A stretch of DNA of 64,000 nt, from the NCBI GenBank assembly GCA_014529385.2, contig CM043942.1, positions 58,095,340 to 58,159,339 on the forward strand, written 5' to 3'. Source of the DNA: Adiantum capillus-veneris. Its lineage: Eukaryota; Streptophyta; Polypodiopsida; Polypodiales; Pteridaceae. The translations under genes and the position numbers were made by a program. Positions 39,485 to 52,916 of the stretch are shown here, in pieces. The notes under the pieces were generated by a model. That model ran no database searches, was not told the origin of the DNA, and saw only the letters and a list, made by a program, of their open reading frames with translations. Within the stretch, counting starts at the first letter, position 1. Every line of letters begins with the position of its first letter.

Positions 39485-39650
39485 AGTTACTTATATACTT
39501 TACAAGAACTATTTCCATAGGTACTTCAGATGTATCTATGGTGTCCCTCTTCACTTATAATGTTCAAAGTTACTTGTATACTTTACAAAAACTATTTCCA
39601 TAGGTACTTCAGATGTACCTATGGTGTCTCTCTTCATTTAGGTTATTTGT
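39485..39650. repeat. Tandem duplication, 83-bp period
   Basis: Copies begin AGTTACTT at 39485 and 39568 and share ACTATTTCCATAGGTACTTC with few mismatches. Confidence 0.88.
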
Positions 39651-41098
39651 ATATGTGAAAGAGACTTGGATGACAAGGGGTTCATGAATTCTTTTTGTTA
39701 AATTTTTAAGGAATTGTTGACATAAGCTTAGGATTTACAAGATATTGATGTGTATTTTTAGGGTTTAAAACATGCCTTTGAAATAGTTAAGCCAATGTAT
39801 GTTGCATAGTATGTGAAGCCATCATGCCAGCTAGTGTGAAGTATATAATTGAAATGGAAATTACCTATTCAATTTGATTCACTATATTGCTTGCATTGCC
39901 TAATGGATTCTGACCACGACTAATTGTCTTGTCATCCTTGCATATAGAGTGAAATATCTAATTTGCAGCTTCAAGAAAAAGCTATCAGTAGGAAATCCTT
40001 GTTTTGTGAAAGTATCTTGCAACAATAAGTAAAGAAGGGAGGCAGGGTTTTCTGACAACCTGCATCAATTATTGGCTCATATGATACATAGGGAATAGTT
40101 GTGATACTAGGATCCTATGCTACATGTGGTGAAGCTTTGTATGCTCTCCTAGCTGTACGTAAATGCTAGGATGCCGCCATCACTACCATCCACTTTGTTT
40201 TGCATATTGGGTGGGATCAAAGGCAATATTTTCTTATGATTGATGTGTAGAGATTGTTCTACAGTCTGCTCAATTGCTACATGTCCCCATTTGTATGGCA
40301 TCAATGCTAAGGTCACCCTTCTTTCATGCATGTGTATGCTAACTGTAGAGAACAAGAAAATAGTAATAGTGCTTGGCTCACCATCCTTTCAAGATTTTTA
40401 TGGTAGATTTTAGGTTGAATATTGGTTATACGCATTGTGTAGGAGGAAAAGCAAAGGTGACCATTGATGCAACATCGAGCACAAAGGGCCACACCAAAAG
40501 TGAAGCTCATACCACTCCACAAACATGGCTTGATGTCAGCTCAAGCAAGGAAGCTAGCTAGACACCATGCTCTTATGCACAAAAAGGTTTAGTGAAGAAG
40601 GAATATCTAGTAGATCTCACAATATACAAGCCAATCACCATAGCAAAGCTAGCATATTCCACGCTAGGTAAGCAAGCAACTCCTATGCTAGTCAAGGAAG
40701 AGACAACAAACGGGAGGCTAGGAGTAGGTAAAAGATGTGCAACAAATCACCCCAAGCGCCTTGAACTACCTTTTGAAGAGTTGAGGAGGAACTCAATTGT
40801 GTTTACAAGCTTCAATGTTGGTCATGACTTGTATGTTAGAGTGTTGCAATGTAAATTTTCGTGTCCCTTTCCAAACTTGCAAGATTATGTTTGTGTTAAT
40901 GTTTGCATTAAGTTTTTGGTGATGGCTTGCCATGTGGGCAAATGTATACATTTGGACCTCTACAATGTGCAAAACCTTGGAGCGATGAATGCGGACATGC
41001 TTCAAAGAGGTGAGCCCCTCTTAAGTGGGTGGGATGGTTAGGAACTATGTGAAGTGGCAGAGTATACACTTCCAATTGGAAAGCCAATGTTCTTCAAG

Positions 41099-41296
41099 AC
41101 ATTCTATGCCTTCTTTGAGCTACACCAACAATACTGCAAAAGTGATGTCCTACTGATAAATGAGAGTTGGTACAAGTGTATGTACAAAAGGGAGGGCACA
41201 TTCTTTGCCTTCTTCGAGTTGCACCAATAGTATTACAAAAGCAATGTCCTTCTCATAAGTGAGAGTTGGTACAAGTGTATGTACAATACGGAGAGC
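41099..41296. repeat. Tandem duplication, 99-bp period
   Basis: Units start ACATTCTATGCCTTC (41099) and ACATTCTTTGCCTTC (41198), about 85-90% identical by eye; the 99-bp period is a multiple of three. Confidence 0.88.
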
Positions 41297-42238
41297 ACAT
41301 ATATCATCATGCTTGAAATTACAAATTGGCATGTGGCATACCTGGTCACCACATTGGGCACATTGCTAGTGGGATGATATAAAGTTGATGCCCAACTCGC
41401 ATTTGCATGGAGATACAAGGGACCAAAGAAATCAAGAGAGGATACCATTGTTACCTTAATGCTGAGATGTTAGGGTCTAGGATTCCCTACATGTCCTCAG
41501 GGCCCATGCATGTACAAGAGCTAGAATAGATTTTTTGTTGGCCCTGCATGACCACCTTTTATGTATACCTATGTAGATTTGATGATGTATATTTACCATT
41601 GATGGTGAATATGTATGGAAAAATGAGTAGCATAGTAGTGCAAAATGCGGAAATCCATACAACCTTGCCACGTCATTGACTATACGAACTGCCACGCCAG
41701 CATATCTCCGCATTCTACATAAGTCCTCAAAGTTCAAGCTTTTGGTCTTTTTAGGGATTTGGGCCCCACTATCGGTGCTTCATAAGTTCTTTTAGTTGGT
41801 TGGCTCAATTTCTCTTATCCACTCGACCATTTCTCTTCCAGTTGGGCATGCCACTCATCACTCTGTGACATGATCTGGTTGTGCCTCGGATTGCTATACC
41901 TAGCCGTCCTTGTCACCATCCCCCGCTAGTTCTATCTCCTCATCTTCAAAGTCCTCTTCGACTTCCTCTTTCACATACTCGTAGTCCTATTCTAAGTTGT
42001 GATGACTAAGAGGTGCTACGTCCATGGCTGGTGGTTGAAAAAGTTAGTCTAAGCTTGTCATAGGAGAAGAATCTCTCTCTCTCTCCATACCCTTTTGGGA
42101 AAAGCATTTTTCCAACCATACACAATTTCTCTTTATGCAATTGCAAAGAGAAATTGTAGAAATATAAGCTTTTCTCAGATGATTACAATGCCTTTCTTAG
42201 ATATGATGGGAATCCTTTACTTTGTTAGATTCCCCCTC

Positions 42239-42347
<109 letters not shown>

Positions 42348-43719
42348 CCTCCCCCCTAGTCCCTCCCTTCTTTCACACCAACTTTGCACAGCAATCCTTG
42401 ATTAACAATATAATGGTTTTTATTTATCATGCATTAAGAGATATTTATGGCTACAGGCAGAGAACCTAAATCATTACATTAATTTGCAGTGGATGTGTGA
42501 TGCTCACAAATAAGACAACCATATTTAACAACTCTCTCTCTAATTTTGTAACACTTCATAAATTTAAAAATAGACTCACATGGGTTCTTGTATGGGGGAT
42601 CTATTGGGGTAAAGAGCCAATAGCTACCCCACCCATGATGAACTCCTTACACATTGACCTCCACTAACTTACTTACTCTCTCCTTTATCTAGTAATAAAG
42701 GAACCCAAATCAGATACACTTATTGGTGTGTGTCCCCCCCCCCCCCCCCCCCCAAAAAAAAAAAAAAATCCCTCCCACGTTTCTCTTCTTCCTGCACTGC
42801 ATGCACACATAGCACACACCATGCCTACAACCAGTATCAGGGCCTAAGAGCAGTGGTGTTCTCTTGGAGTATGTGAGAGCTTCAAGAAGAACCTTATCTT
42901 GTAAGGCTTGGAGCAAGGTAGCATGAAAAACAATGCAGCATTAATTGCAAGGAAAGAAGCCTTGCCCAAGTGTGCAGAACCTTAGGAATTGGAGAATGGC
43001 GTTTTTTTAAGATCTAGAATTAATGCAACAATTGAAAGGCCTTGTAATGTTGGACATAGATTACTAGCATTGTAGGTATGCAGAAAAAGAACACAGGTGA
43101 TTTGCAAGGCAATAGTGTTGGATTTTAGAAATTGAAGACAAAAGCAAGGGTACATTGTTGTAGGCATGGTTGAAGAGAATCTTTGCAACAAGATTTGTGG
43201 AACCAAGGCATCATGTGGAAAAGTTAAGTCAATCTGGCACTTGAAGTAATGCAACCTGTAGCAAGGTAGTGTAACATGAGATCATTAGCAAGTAGCACTA
43301 AATCATAAGCATTGTAGCCTTATGTAGTAGCATTGAAAAGAAGTTACAGCAAGGGAAAGAAGCTTGGAAGATGTGGTATGTGTACTTTGTGTGTACCACA
43401 CACACACACACAAAGCATAGTAGTGCTATCCTTCAAAAAATGCAAGAAGGGAGTGTATGGAAGCATACACACACACACACACACACACACACTTTTTTTG
43501 TGTAAATCTTGTTGATTCAAATTACAAGTGGGAAACCTCAAAGCAAGGAAACCCACCAAGCAGAAAAGATACAAAATCCCGGCATCATAGGCAAAATGCA
43601 ATGCGTGACCCAACAAAAAATTGAAGTAGGGAAATGGGTCAACAACAATGCCTTGAAACATCAAGGAGTTGCGATGGTGCCAAATGGTCCGGAGAACCCA
43701 AAATTTGACCCAATCAAAA
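42348..43719. other. No gene recognised; homopolymer and CA tracts
   Basis: Holds a C~27-A14 tract at ~42727-42768 and CA tracts at ~43398-43413 and ~43466-43492. Many TTGCAAGG/TTGCAAC words are spread through 42900-43400, but no clear repeat unit or reading frame. Confidence 0.55.
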
Positions 43720-45342
43720 AAGATTGCAAACTGAGATTATAGAGACTGAAGCTCCCCAAAAAGCCAAAACCATATGTGGTAGAGGGAAAACACGATTGAA
43801 GAGCAGTCGACACCTATCGAATGAAGGACCTGGAGCACCGACAACCCCACAATAAGTGCAACACAGTCTCCCCTCAGCATAATGACATCTGAGACAATGA
43901 GAAGGTGCAATATGCCGAGCACTCAACAAGCTGCCAATAGGTAAAACTCCCACCAAGCAACACCACAAGAAAATACATTCCTTCAAAGGTAGATGATTCT
44001 ACCAGATACTAGCCAAGATTTGCTTCGACCACAAGGCTGATTTGGAGACCATAAATGATTACCATTCCGCACAATCCATACGTCAGATTGTAATAAAGCA
44101 TAAACATTGGCATTAGAAATGTAGTCTAGCCTCAAGTGAGCAAGATTCAAATAAAAAAAATGTGAGTCCCCAAAGGAGAAATAGGGGAAAAATCAACAAG
44201 CATCCTCTGAATCTCCTGCCAAAGAGAAGAGTAATGGTGCCCCAAGCAAAAGCAAGTTGCCGCAAGGAAATGAAAGAACGTGTCTAGTATCATCTACCAC
44301 TTGATGCACCTGGCATATTCCTTTTTGCAAAAGGAAATAGGTTTGGCAAGGTGACCGCTCAACCAAATTCAAGGAGAAAGCCTTGCTCCAATGCAAACTC
44401 TCCAATCAAAAGGAATTTCCAAGAAGGTGTTGGCAACCATGCCATTGCATATGCAAGGTGACAACCTTTCAGTCCACAATGAGAGAAGAAGTAATGGTTC
44501 ATCCTGGAATTTGTTCTTGAAGCTGCCCAAAAATAACCTCCCAATATGTCGGCTGCCAATTTCCAAATGATGGCGTAACAATATGTGACACCATAAGTGT
44601 CTAAGGCTGCTCCTGTTGCACCAAGATTGGTAACACTGATAGCTTTCCAAGCCAGAACATGAGTGCGCAAATCCAAAATATTCAAGCCTCCAAGGCGCTT
44701 GGGAGAACACAACTTGTCCAAGCTTGAAAGGGCGCTTTTTAACCACCAAATCTGTTGAATCAATCACAATGCCTACTGGAGTAGGGATGTCTGTGTCCCA
44801 CAAGATGTAGAAACGATTAGTGTTTGGCTCCAACTTAGGAGAACAAATGACCTTACCTAGTTGAGCAACCAACAAGGAAAGGAAGTGACACCAAGTGCAG
44901 GGGAAATCCACCACCTCAACCCAAACTGGACACTTATGAGACGAATAAGACTCTGATAGTCTTTGGTGAGAGCCCATGGCAAAACATGAGTTATTTGTGT
45001 ATTGAAGAAGAGAGGAGATATTTCAAGCAATGCATCTCGAGCATCCATGTCTATGAGTAATTCTTCATAAAACCCTCTCGCACCAAAATAAACTCCTTGG
45101 GTTGCTTGCCTCTTGAGTAGAGAATCAACCCACTACCTACATCCTGAGCAGTAGCATTTTTCCGGGAAGAAGAGAATCACTGCATTAAGGGCATATTGAC
45201 CAATAGGATCCATGAGCTCCTGGACGGGAATATGCACTCCCATGATAGGACCAGACCCTTCCCATGCTCGGCATGCATCCTCAAAATCTTCATGAATACA
45301 ATCTTTGATAAGAGATAAAGTATCCATAGCCAGATTCTCCAA
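43720..45342 (-). pseudogene. L1-type LINE fragment: ORF1 DUF4283-like domain joined to ORF2 C-terminus
   Basis: From right to left on the minus strand: ISPLFFNTQITHVLPWALTK and CPVWVEVVDFPCTWCHFLSL, then LGKVICSPKLEPNTNRFYIL, which match the DUF4283 gag-like domain of plant L1 ORF1. Almost directly after it come the ORF2 C-terminal motif LCSPKRLGGLNILDLRTHVL (44710) and a degraded zinc-binding RT domain (CLRCHYAEG). Endonuclease and RT core are absent, so an internal deletion joined the two ends. The frames are broken by stops. It is a different LINE lineage from the one at 2953. Confidence 0.78.
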
Positions 45343-48300
45343 AGCTTTTCAGTTCTTGTAGGTACATTGATCTCCAAAATCCATCCGCTCCAGAAACCAC
45401 ACTCACACCCCCACACATACACACACACACACTCTTCTTTTCTTTTTTAAAGACCTGGTATTAAAAAAAACAAAGAAACCCTGATCCTATTGTACAAACT
45501 TTTTCGGAAAAGATCTGTTGTACACACTATCTTTGAGAACCTTCTGTTGCACACACACAAGTACACACACACACCTCCCTCACAAACCGCCTGATGGGCC
45601 GCATGTAGCTAAGAGCTATTTGCAGCCATCGACACACTGTGTAGGGCCTGCAGAGTGTAGAGATTGCTCAGGGCAGAGTCATGCGACAGAGGAGCGGTAG
45701 AAGGGATCGCCACACACCCGTACACCACCACACACACACACACACACACACAGATGAGTACTTATTTAGCTAACATTTTTCTCTGATACCTATCAACTAT
45801 GTTTTAAAAAAACACTAGCCTTACTCACATGTGGCTTGGCTTCATAAAAAAACCCAATAAATAATGCTATTTTTCCCCTATGGACACCCACCCATGCTAA
45901 AACTAGTGTTAGTGACATTCTACATGTGGACAACTAGCTAATCTAGATAGGTGAGGTTATTGTGCATGTTTCCCTCTTGGGTACCCTTGGATACTCCCAT
46001 CGTGGGATGGTATCCCTAAGGAAGAAACTTAATAAGCTTAAACGTGGGCATAAACTCTCTCGTGTAACGAGGCCGGTTTCACGCCCTGTCTCTTAGCCTC
46101 AGTCTCTCCTCCCTGACGTGGTTGCTGGCACGTAGGCCGCTCTGTACACCATGACCTAGCCCTGTCGGAGGCGGCTACATTTGGTTTCTTGATGAGAATT
46201 ACTGCTCACTACACGCCATGATTGTTCAAGCTCGACCTTCTTCTATTTAAACATGTGAGGGTGCACTTTGCCTCTCACTTAGCCTTGAGTGTGTTTGATA
46301 GTGTGAGAGTTTGAAAAAGAGGACTATGTGCATTGCTCTTTGATGTGGTGGTATGGAGCTCACAGTGCATCCCACACAAGTTTGTACCTGGCTTAAATTC
46401 ATTCTTGTACTGTAATATGGTAATCTCTCTATGAAATGGTGGTTCTGAGGTGATGTAAGCACCTCTGCCTGTACCTCGGTAAGACACTGAAGGAACATTT
46501 GTGGTAACTACTTGATGGTTTGGTAAAATAGGTTTGGTAAGGCCCACATATTAGTTGAAAATAGCCTATGAATGGGTATAACATGACCTCATAAAAGCGG
46601 TTGACAGTAATTTTCGACTGTGTTAATAAAGATTTAAAGGTGAATGGCACAGTCTTGTGATGGCTATCTTTGGCTCTATATATGTATGATAAACACTTGG
46701 AGTGGTTGATTGTTAGGATGTATTGGCTGATTCAATGGTGCATGGGGTGGTTCCTTGCCCAAAAAAGGTGCTGGGTAGGAGGAAAAATTGGGTGTAGGGT
46801 TGTTCTGTTCCAACCTTGCCTTTTGACATTACTGTGCACTTTGGTATATATTGCACTATAGCTTGGTTGTACTGAGCCCTGCATAAATGAAACCATTTCA
46901 TATTCTAAGTTATACTTGGCACCCTTCTTACCCTAGTGAAGGAACCACACATGGAGGGGGAGTGTTACACTACTCTTGACTGGTATGTTCTGCCATGATT
47001 TGTCCATACTATAGACGGGACCTCTTCATATTGCTTTGGACTCTGGCAGTACTATACACAACTAATGTACCTAGTAACTAGTAGGACCACCTGCCTTTTA
47101 GGACTAAAAAACATTGATGTCATGCTTTCTGTCTATTCTCTAGACTGTATTTTCTGACGGGTAGTAACCTCTGCATATTATTGTGTAATCTAACGAGGTT
47201 TGCTTCCCTGGTGCCATTTTGGGAAAGTTGCACTTGCAAAAATTCTCGCTTACTGTTTTACGTGGCATGACATCTGAAATGGTTGTTACAATGTCAAGAC
47301 TGTAAACAAGTATTGTTATTTGTTTAAATTCTGCTAAACAAGCTGTAAAAGGAATTTTTCACAAAGGATGCATTAGCATCTTAGTTCTGGCTCTTTTTTG
47401 ACATGGAAGGATGGGTTACTACGCTGGTTTTTGTTTTTTGGAAGGTTTGGTACCTCGTTCACTAGTTTGATGCAATATACTTAGTGGGAAGATTGGTATA
47501 AATATACAAAATGACTTAGTACATACAAACTAAAGTAGAGTGATTCAATTAGCCCAAGTGGACTTATATATTTTGGTTGATTTTGATAAACATGACCGAG
47601 CCGGATACCTTTTACTGACAAATAGAAGTTTTTGTTGATAAGAGGTATTTAAAAGTTCTTGTTTGGTTATTTTATAGCTTCATAGTACTTAAAAAACTAG
47701 AGGAATTAGTGTCTGACAAATCTGGCAAAATCTGGTATTGACTAATGAGATGCTATAGAAACTAAGACACTTGGATAGGAAGGGGTGGTGGCCTTCTGAT
47801 AAAAAATAATAGGATTGCTATTATCTATTTAAGGTATAAATAAAAGATGGGGACCATACTTATAATATAATTTTTAAGTTAAATAAAACTTTTTGACAAA
47901 AAAATATAGAATACCTTGAAAACTTTGGACATTGGTTTTAAGTTAAAAAAGTTGTAAGTTGGACATGGATAACAATTGATATAGTCCATTTACACCTGTA
48001 AAACAAATCCAAGGCTAATGCATGTGTTGTCTTGTTTGGATGGGTGCAGGTGAGGACTCTATCCTTTCTTGGAATTTTTTTGGCTTTAAAAAAATGTATG
48101 TCCATGATTACACTTGCTCCTACTACTTGGGAAGTACTTCTACTATCAGTTTATATCGGAATGAGACTTCATTCTCATAATCCATATACAAAGATAATTC
48201 TAAGACTGAGTTGTTTTTGTACTTATCATTGCCTTTTCTCTAAAGCCAGTTGTCTTTTGAATGTTAAAGTTCAATTATATCTTATTACTAAGTAAAAACA

Positions 48301-48368
48301 TCTACACACATGTGCGCGCACAGTAAAGCGGAACACAAGCCTTGGATGAGAGCTATATGGAACACTGA
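45343..48368. other. No gene recognised
   Basis: AT-rich with short frames; CA tracts lie at ~45414-45434 and ~45726-45752. Nothing similar to the retroelements elsewhere in the window is seen. Confidence 0.5.
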
Positions 48369-48615
48369 GGGCTATGCCCCCCCCCCCCCCCCCTCCCACA
48401 CACATGCACACGCACACACATTCTCGGCCTCATCCGTGTGGAAAGTGAGTTCTTCTCTTACATTGGATAAAGAGGAAAGTTGTGCGTACTACACGCATAC
48501 ACACATAGAAATTTGAGAGCACACACACGCACGCACGCACGAGTACGCGCGCGTGCACACACACACACATCTTTGAGTATGTAGGTAGAGAGGAGAGTGT
48601 GTGCTTTTGACACGC

Positions 48616-48646
<31 letters not shown>

Positions 48647-48710
48647 TATCTTTGAGTATGTAGGTAGAGAGGAGAGTGTGTGCTTTTGACACACACAAAC
48701 ATCTCACACT
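48369..48710. repeat. CA-rich minisatellite with 40-50 bp duplicated unit
   Basis: A C-run at ~48376-48393, then CACACGCACG-type repeats. The unit TCTTTGAGTATGTAGGTAGA...GTGCTTTTGACAC occurs at ~48570 and ~48648, each followed by CA repeats. Confidence 0.88.
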
Positions 48711-50079
48711 TTCGCACTCGGCGAGCAATTTTAAAGTGGCTTTTGGATTGCAGTATTGGTGGTAGATCTCGACATCCGGCCCTTGACTTCGGCATCAACT
48801 TCTTGACTCTCAACATTAGGTCTCAACATTGAAGAGCTACAAACATCTTGATTGAGAACGATTCTCTTGGATGAAGCAATTCTTCTTTTGTTTTTGATTC
48901 GTCTTTCGGCATGGACAAGCCTTGCTTTTGACGTTATTCTTTGGCATTGGCTTTGTTTCAACATCAACGGTTCCAAGCACACACTAGCTTGGAGGCGTTT
49001 TTTCTTCAACATTACAGATGGTGAGCATTGGATCACTCTGGATCATTGCCAAGGATGTTTTTCCAGCCAAGGTGTAGTTTTTTGGCAGCGACACTACACG
49101 TGGAGAATTTAAGTAGTGTTTGTCTATGGGTTTGATAGATTTGACATTTATTTGCCATGTTTGTGGTTATGTATGCACTTGTGGTTACTCGTCCATAGAT
49201 TCAATCTCCGATTCTCAAGAATACAACCTAGTTGGCTGATTACAAGCATAGGTTTACAAGTTTTACTCGATACAATTTTCTTCAATTGCCCTTTTACATA
49301 TGATAGATTTTGCAGGATCTTTTAGTTCCAATGGGAGTTCTATTCATGGTTTATGCGTTTAGAGGCATGGATTTGTGATGTGTGCTCTTTTCATAACAAA
49401 TTTTGTACAGGGATTGTGAGTTTAGTCCTCGCATTTCATTTGATGCCTATTTGTGCATGGTTCTCTCAAGTACATTGAGTTCCCGACATTGCCTTTGTAC
49501 GATGGAGCCAATATTGGCTTGTTGTTTTGGCAGTTACTCAACTGTTTTTGAGACTCAATCCAAAAGACAGTCCTTTATAAGACTGGACTATAGTTGTCAT
49601 GTATACTGAGACTTTTGGAGGGTCATTGGTGAGGTTTTCTTTGAGCTGAGGTATTTTTGAATGTTGAGATACCTTCAATGATACAAGTAGTTGGAGATCC
49701 TCTTTTATGAGGCCTTACCATTGGCTATGTATAGAGAGGGACATATGCATTTGATGCTGTGTTGATGGTCTATTTGGTCTGCTTTGACTTGGTTTTTGCA
49801 CATTTTACCTTCTTGCCAGCTGATGGTTGATTTTATGCGCATTTTGGGTTGATTCTTGGCTCCCCGTACAAAGGAGATTGCAATTTTTTTCCTGTGACTC
49901 TAGTTCATGCATTGATAACCTTTTTTGCTACACTTCTGGGTTGAGATTTTTCTCCTATTATAGAGGAGATTCTTCCTTCCCCATGTTAATCGCTATACTT
50001 TCTTGGTTTTCTCACCATAGTGTTCAAGTCTTGCAGTTGTGGCCTCTTCTTTAGAGAAAGTTATTTACAACATAAGGAA
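48711..50079. other. No gene recognised left of Copia-2
   Basis: T-rich sequence with short frames; it could include the eroded LTR or leader of Copia-2, but no paired LTR or primer site is visible. Confidence 0.45.
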
Positions 50080-52127
50080 CCTCAATGACATGAACTGTTC
50101 CATACGGAAAGATAGATTTAGGACGTCTTAATCTAAAATCGTCAATTAGAGCCACTCTTTGATCCCCCAAAGGGTGATGGCTACATGGGTACACAATGGA
50201 AAATGCTTGGTGTCAAAGCTAGGTATCCTATTCATCTACACCTTGTAAGTATGTGTACTTCACTATTGTGGGTGAGGCTACGCTAAATCCTTATGGAAAA
50301 TGTTGTGCAATATGTAGAAGAGAAAAAGCATAAGCAACAAATTTTACTTGATGAAGAAGCTATTTGAGTTTTGTATGAAAGAAGATGACATAGTTTTTGA
50401 ACACTTAATGCGTTCAATGTACTTTTCAACCAATTGACGTCACAGGGACTCAACTTTGACGAAGAGGTGTTGTCCATCTTCTTGTTGTGCCCTCTACCTT
50501 CCTCATGGGACATTTTTATTACAACCATAAGCAACTCTACACCTGAGGGGAAATTGGTTTATGATAATGTAGCTGCTAGTCTGCTTAGTGAAGACATTCA
50601 TAGGAAATCCATAGAGCCTGCCAAGCAAGGTGATGCGTATGTTGCTAGTGGAAAAGGACAAAGGGGCTGCCCTCATACACTATGCTAACAGCAAGGGGAT
50701 GTGTATGTTGCTAGTGGAAAAGGACAAAGGGGTCGCCCTCATACACTACACGAAAAGCAAGGATCATGAAAAATCTCATAGAAAATCTAGAGGTTCTTTG
50801 CAAAATGTTGGGTGCTAGCATTGCAAGAAGAAAGAGCATTTAAAGAAAAACTCTTATGCATGGCAAAGAGACAAGAAAAAGTCTCAAAATAGCAAGAAAT
50901 CTAACAATGATGGAAAGGCAAAGCTAAGATTGAGGAGCTCAATATGGTAGAGTCTCCTAAGACTTCGGATATGCCTAAGGTCCTAGCTTCCACTGGAATG
51001 GTTCTTGGTTGACTGGGAAGGGAAATCTTATTATTTTCAGAGGTCAAAATATTGGAACACTCTATTCTATGTTTGTCTCGTGTGTAGAAGAGGATTGTAT
51101 ATCCATAGTCGAGCTGCCGTTTAGTGAGGTGTGGCATAACTAACTAGGCCATATGAGCCAAAAGTGAATGAAAACATTGGCAGATTTTGATTACTTACCA
51201 GTGTTTTTTTTTTTTAAAACTTTTCCATGTGTGAGCATTGCATCTATGAAAAAAGACTTGGGATACTTCATCACCATTATACAGGAAGTGCTAGCCACTA
51301 AAACTTGTTCATAGTGACGTTTCCTATGTCGACCAAATCTCTAAGGGAAGCTAGCTATTTTGTGACCTTTATGTTTAATTCTACTAGGAAGGTGTGGGGT
51401 TATCCTTTGCATCATAAGGATAAAGTCTTGTCTACTTTCTAGAAATTATTAGCATTTGTAATCAACCTGGCACAAAGCTAAAAGCTTGAGGATTGATAAT
51501 GGTGGAGAGTACATCTCCAAGGAGTTTGAGGATTTCTGTAGCAAGAGAGGTATCAAGAGGTAGATTGTTGATCCTTAGAATGGAGTTGCAAAAAGGATGA
51601 ATGAATAATTCAAGAGCGAGTCATAACTATGCTTTATATGAAAATTTGACTTAAGGTTTTTGGACAGAGGCAGTATTGATAGCAATGCATATCATTAACA
51701 AGTCACCTAGTACGCCATTGAATCACCAGATTCTATAGGAGTTGTGGTCCAAAAAGAAGCCACATTATGATCATTTATGTGTCTTTGGATGTGAGACATA
51801 TGCACATTTGCCAAAGAAGCTTCAAAAAAACGTAGATCCGAAGGCACGCAAGTGTATTATTGTTGGTTATGGTACATATGGATAAATGGGATATCATCTA
51901 TAGAACCCGGAATCTTGTAAAGTCATTCATAGTTCACACATTATCTGCAATGAGTTAAAGATGCACAAGAAACCTATCAAAGAGGTTGAGTATAGAAGGT
52001 TCACATTTGAGTACGTTGCCTCAAATTTAGTGAAAACTCAGAAGACTAGTGATGCACCTTCCACTAGAATCACTCTAATTGACAGGGTAGATAGCAATAA
52101 TTATCCATTGAGATGATTTAGTAGATC
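50080..52127 (+). pseudogene. Copia-2 gag and integrase remnants (5' part)
   Basis: Gag-like LTSQGLNFDEEVLSIFLLCP then LPSSWDIFITTISNS (50434), with a duplicated YVASGKGQRG segment. Integrase pieces follow in several frames: SYFVTFMFNSTRKVWGYPLH (~51350), LRIDNGGEYISKEFEDF (~51490) and VFGCETYAHLPKK (~51782), the usual Ty1-copia order. Stops are frequent. The sequence is interrupted at 52132 by Gypsy-3 and resumes at 55101. Confidence 0.85.
50632..50765. repeat. 66-bp tandem duplication within Copia-2 gag
   Basis: GTATGTTGCTAGTGGAAAAG recurs 66 bp apart (from ~50637 and ~50703), followed by GACAAAGGGG and CGCCCTCATACACTA-type sequence in both. Confidence 0.9.
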
Positions 52128-52132
52128 CTCGC

Positions 52133-52916
52133 TGTTATGAGCGCGTATAGAGCTAGAAGAGAGCAAGAGGAGGTGCTCACAATGTACAAGAACTTGGATC
52201 TGATGATAAGATTAATATTGATTACAAGACTTAATACTTTATTAAGAGAGCTAGATACAAGACTTGGATTACATGACTTGAGTACAAGACAAAGCTTGAT
52301 TGCAAGGACAAAACTTGAACATAAGAACTAGAAGAGGGATTTCCTCATAGGAGGTTCACAACTGGTGTTGGCAAGAATGAGGGGCTTGTGGCCCAAGACT
52401 GCTATTTATACTAGTGCTTGAGGAGGTTACTTGAGGAGGTTATGACTTTCTAGGTTCTTCTTAAGGAGGTTAGAATCTTCTAGAACCTTTTTGATCCTTC
52501 TAGTTCTTCTAGAACCTTCTGGATCCTTCTTCAACTTTCTAGAGCTTTCCAGAAACTTCTAGATTCTTCCGGAATCTTCTCCAAGCTTCTAGAAACTTCT
52601 CGATCCTTCTAGATCCTTCTAGATTCTTCTAGAGCCTTCTGGATCCTTCTTCAACTTTCTAGAGCTTTCCAAAAACTTCTAGATTCTTTCGGAATCTTCT
52701 CCAAGCTTCTAGAAACTTCTTGATCATTCTAGTCCTTCTAGAACCTTCTAGATCCTTCTTCAACTTTCTAGAGCTTTCCAAAAACTTCTAGATTCTTTTG
52801 GAATCTTCTCCATGTTTCTAGAATCTTATAGATCCTTCTAGATTCTTCTAGCGATGATGTAGGCGATGACATAGGAGATGATGTAGGCAACGACTGACTC
52901 TCAAGCATCCATGACA
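52133..52916 (-). repeat. Gypsy-3 3' LTR with HSE array
   Basis: 784 bp. Perfect three-unit heat-shock elements (TTC/GAA alternating at 5-bp steps) at 52507-52519, 52547-52559, 52567-52579 and 52587-52599, with further partial ones to ~52840. TATA box (TATAAATAG on the minus strand) at 52402-52410. Confidence 0.92.

Noticed and set aside
40592-41041. 149-residue frame, possible hypothetical protein
   Set aside because: No motif recognised, no clear promoter or splice signals, and it is surrounded by decayed repeats; length alone is weak evidence.
48369-48710. Cys/Val-rich minus-strand frames as small secreted Cys-rich proteins
   Set aside because: The CVCVCV pattern is simply translated (CA)n repeat.
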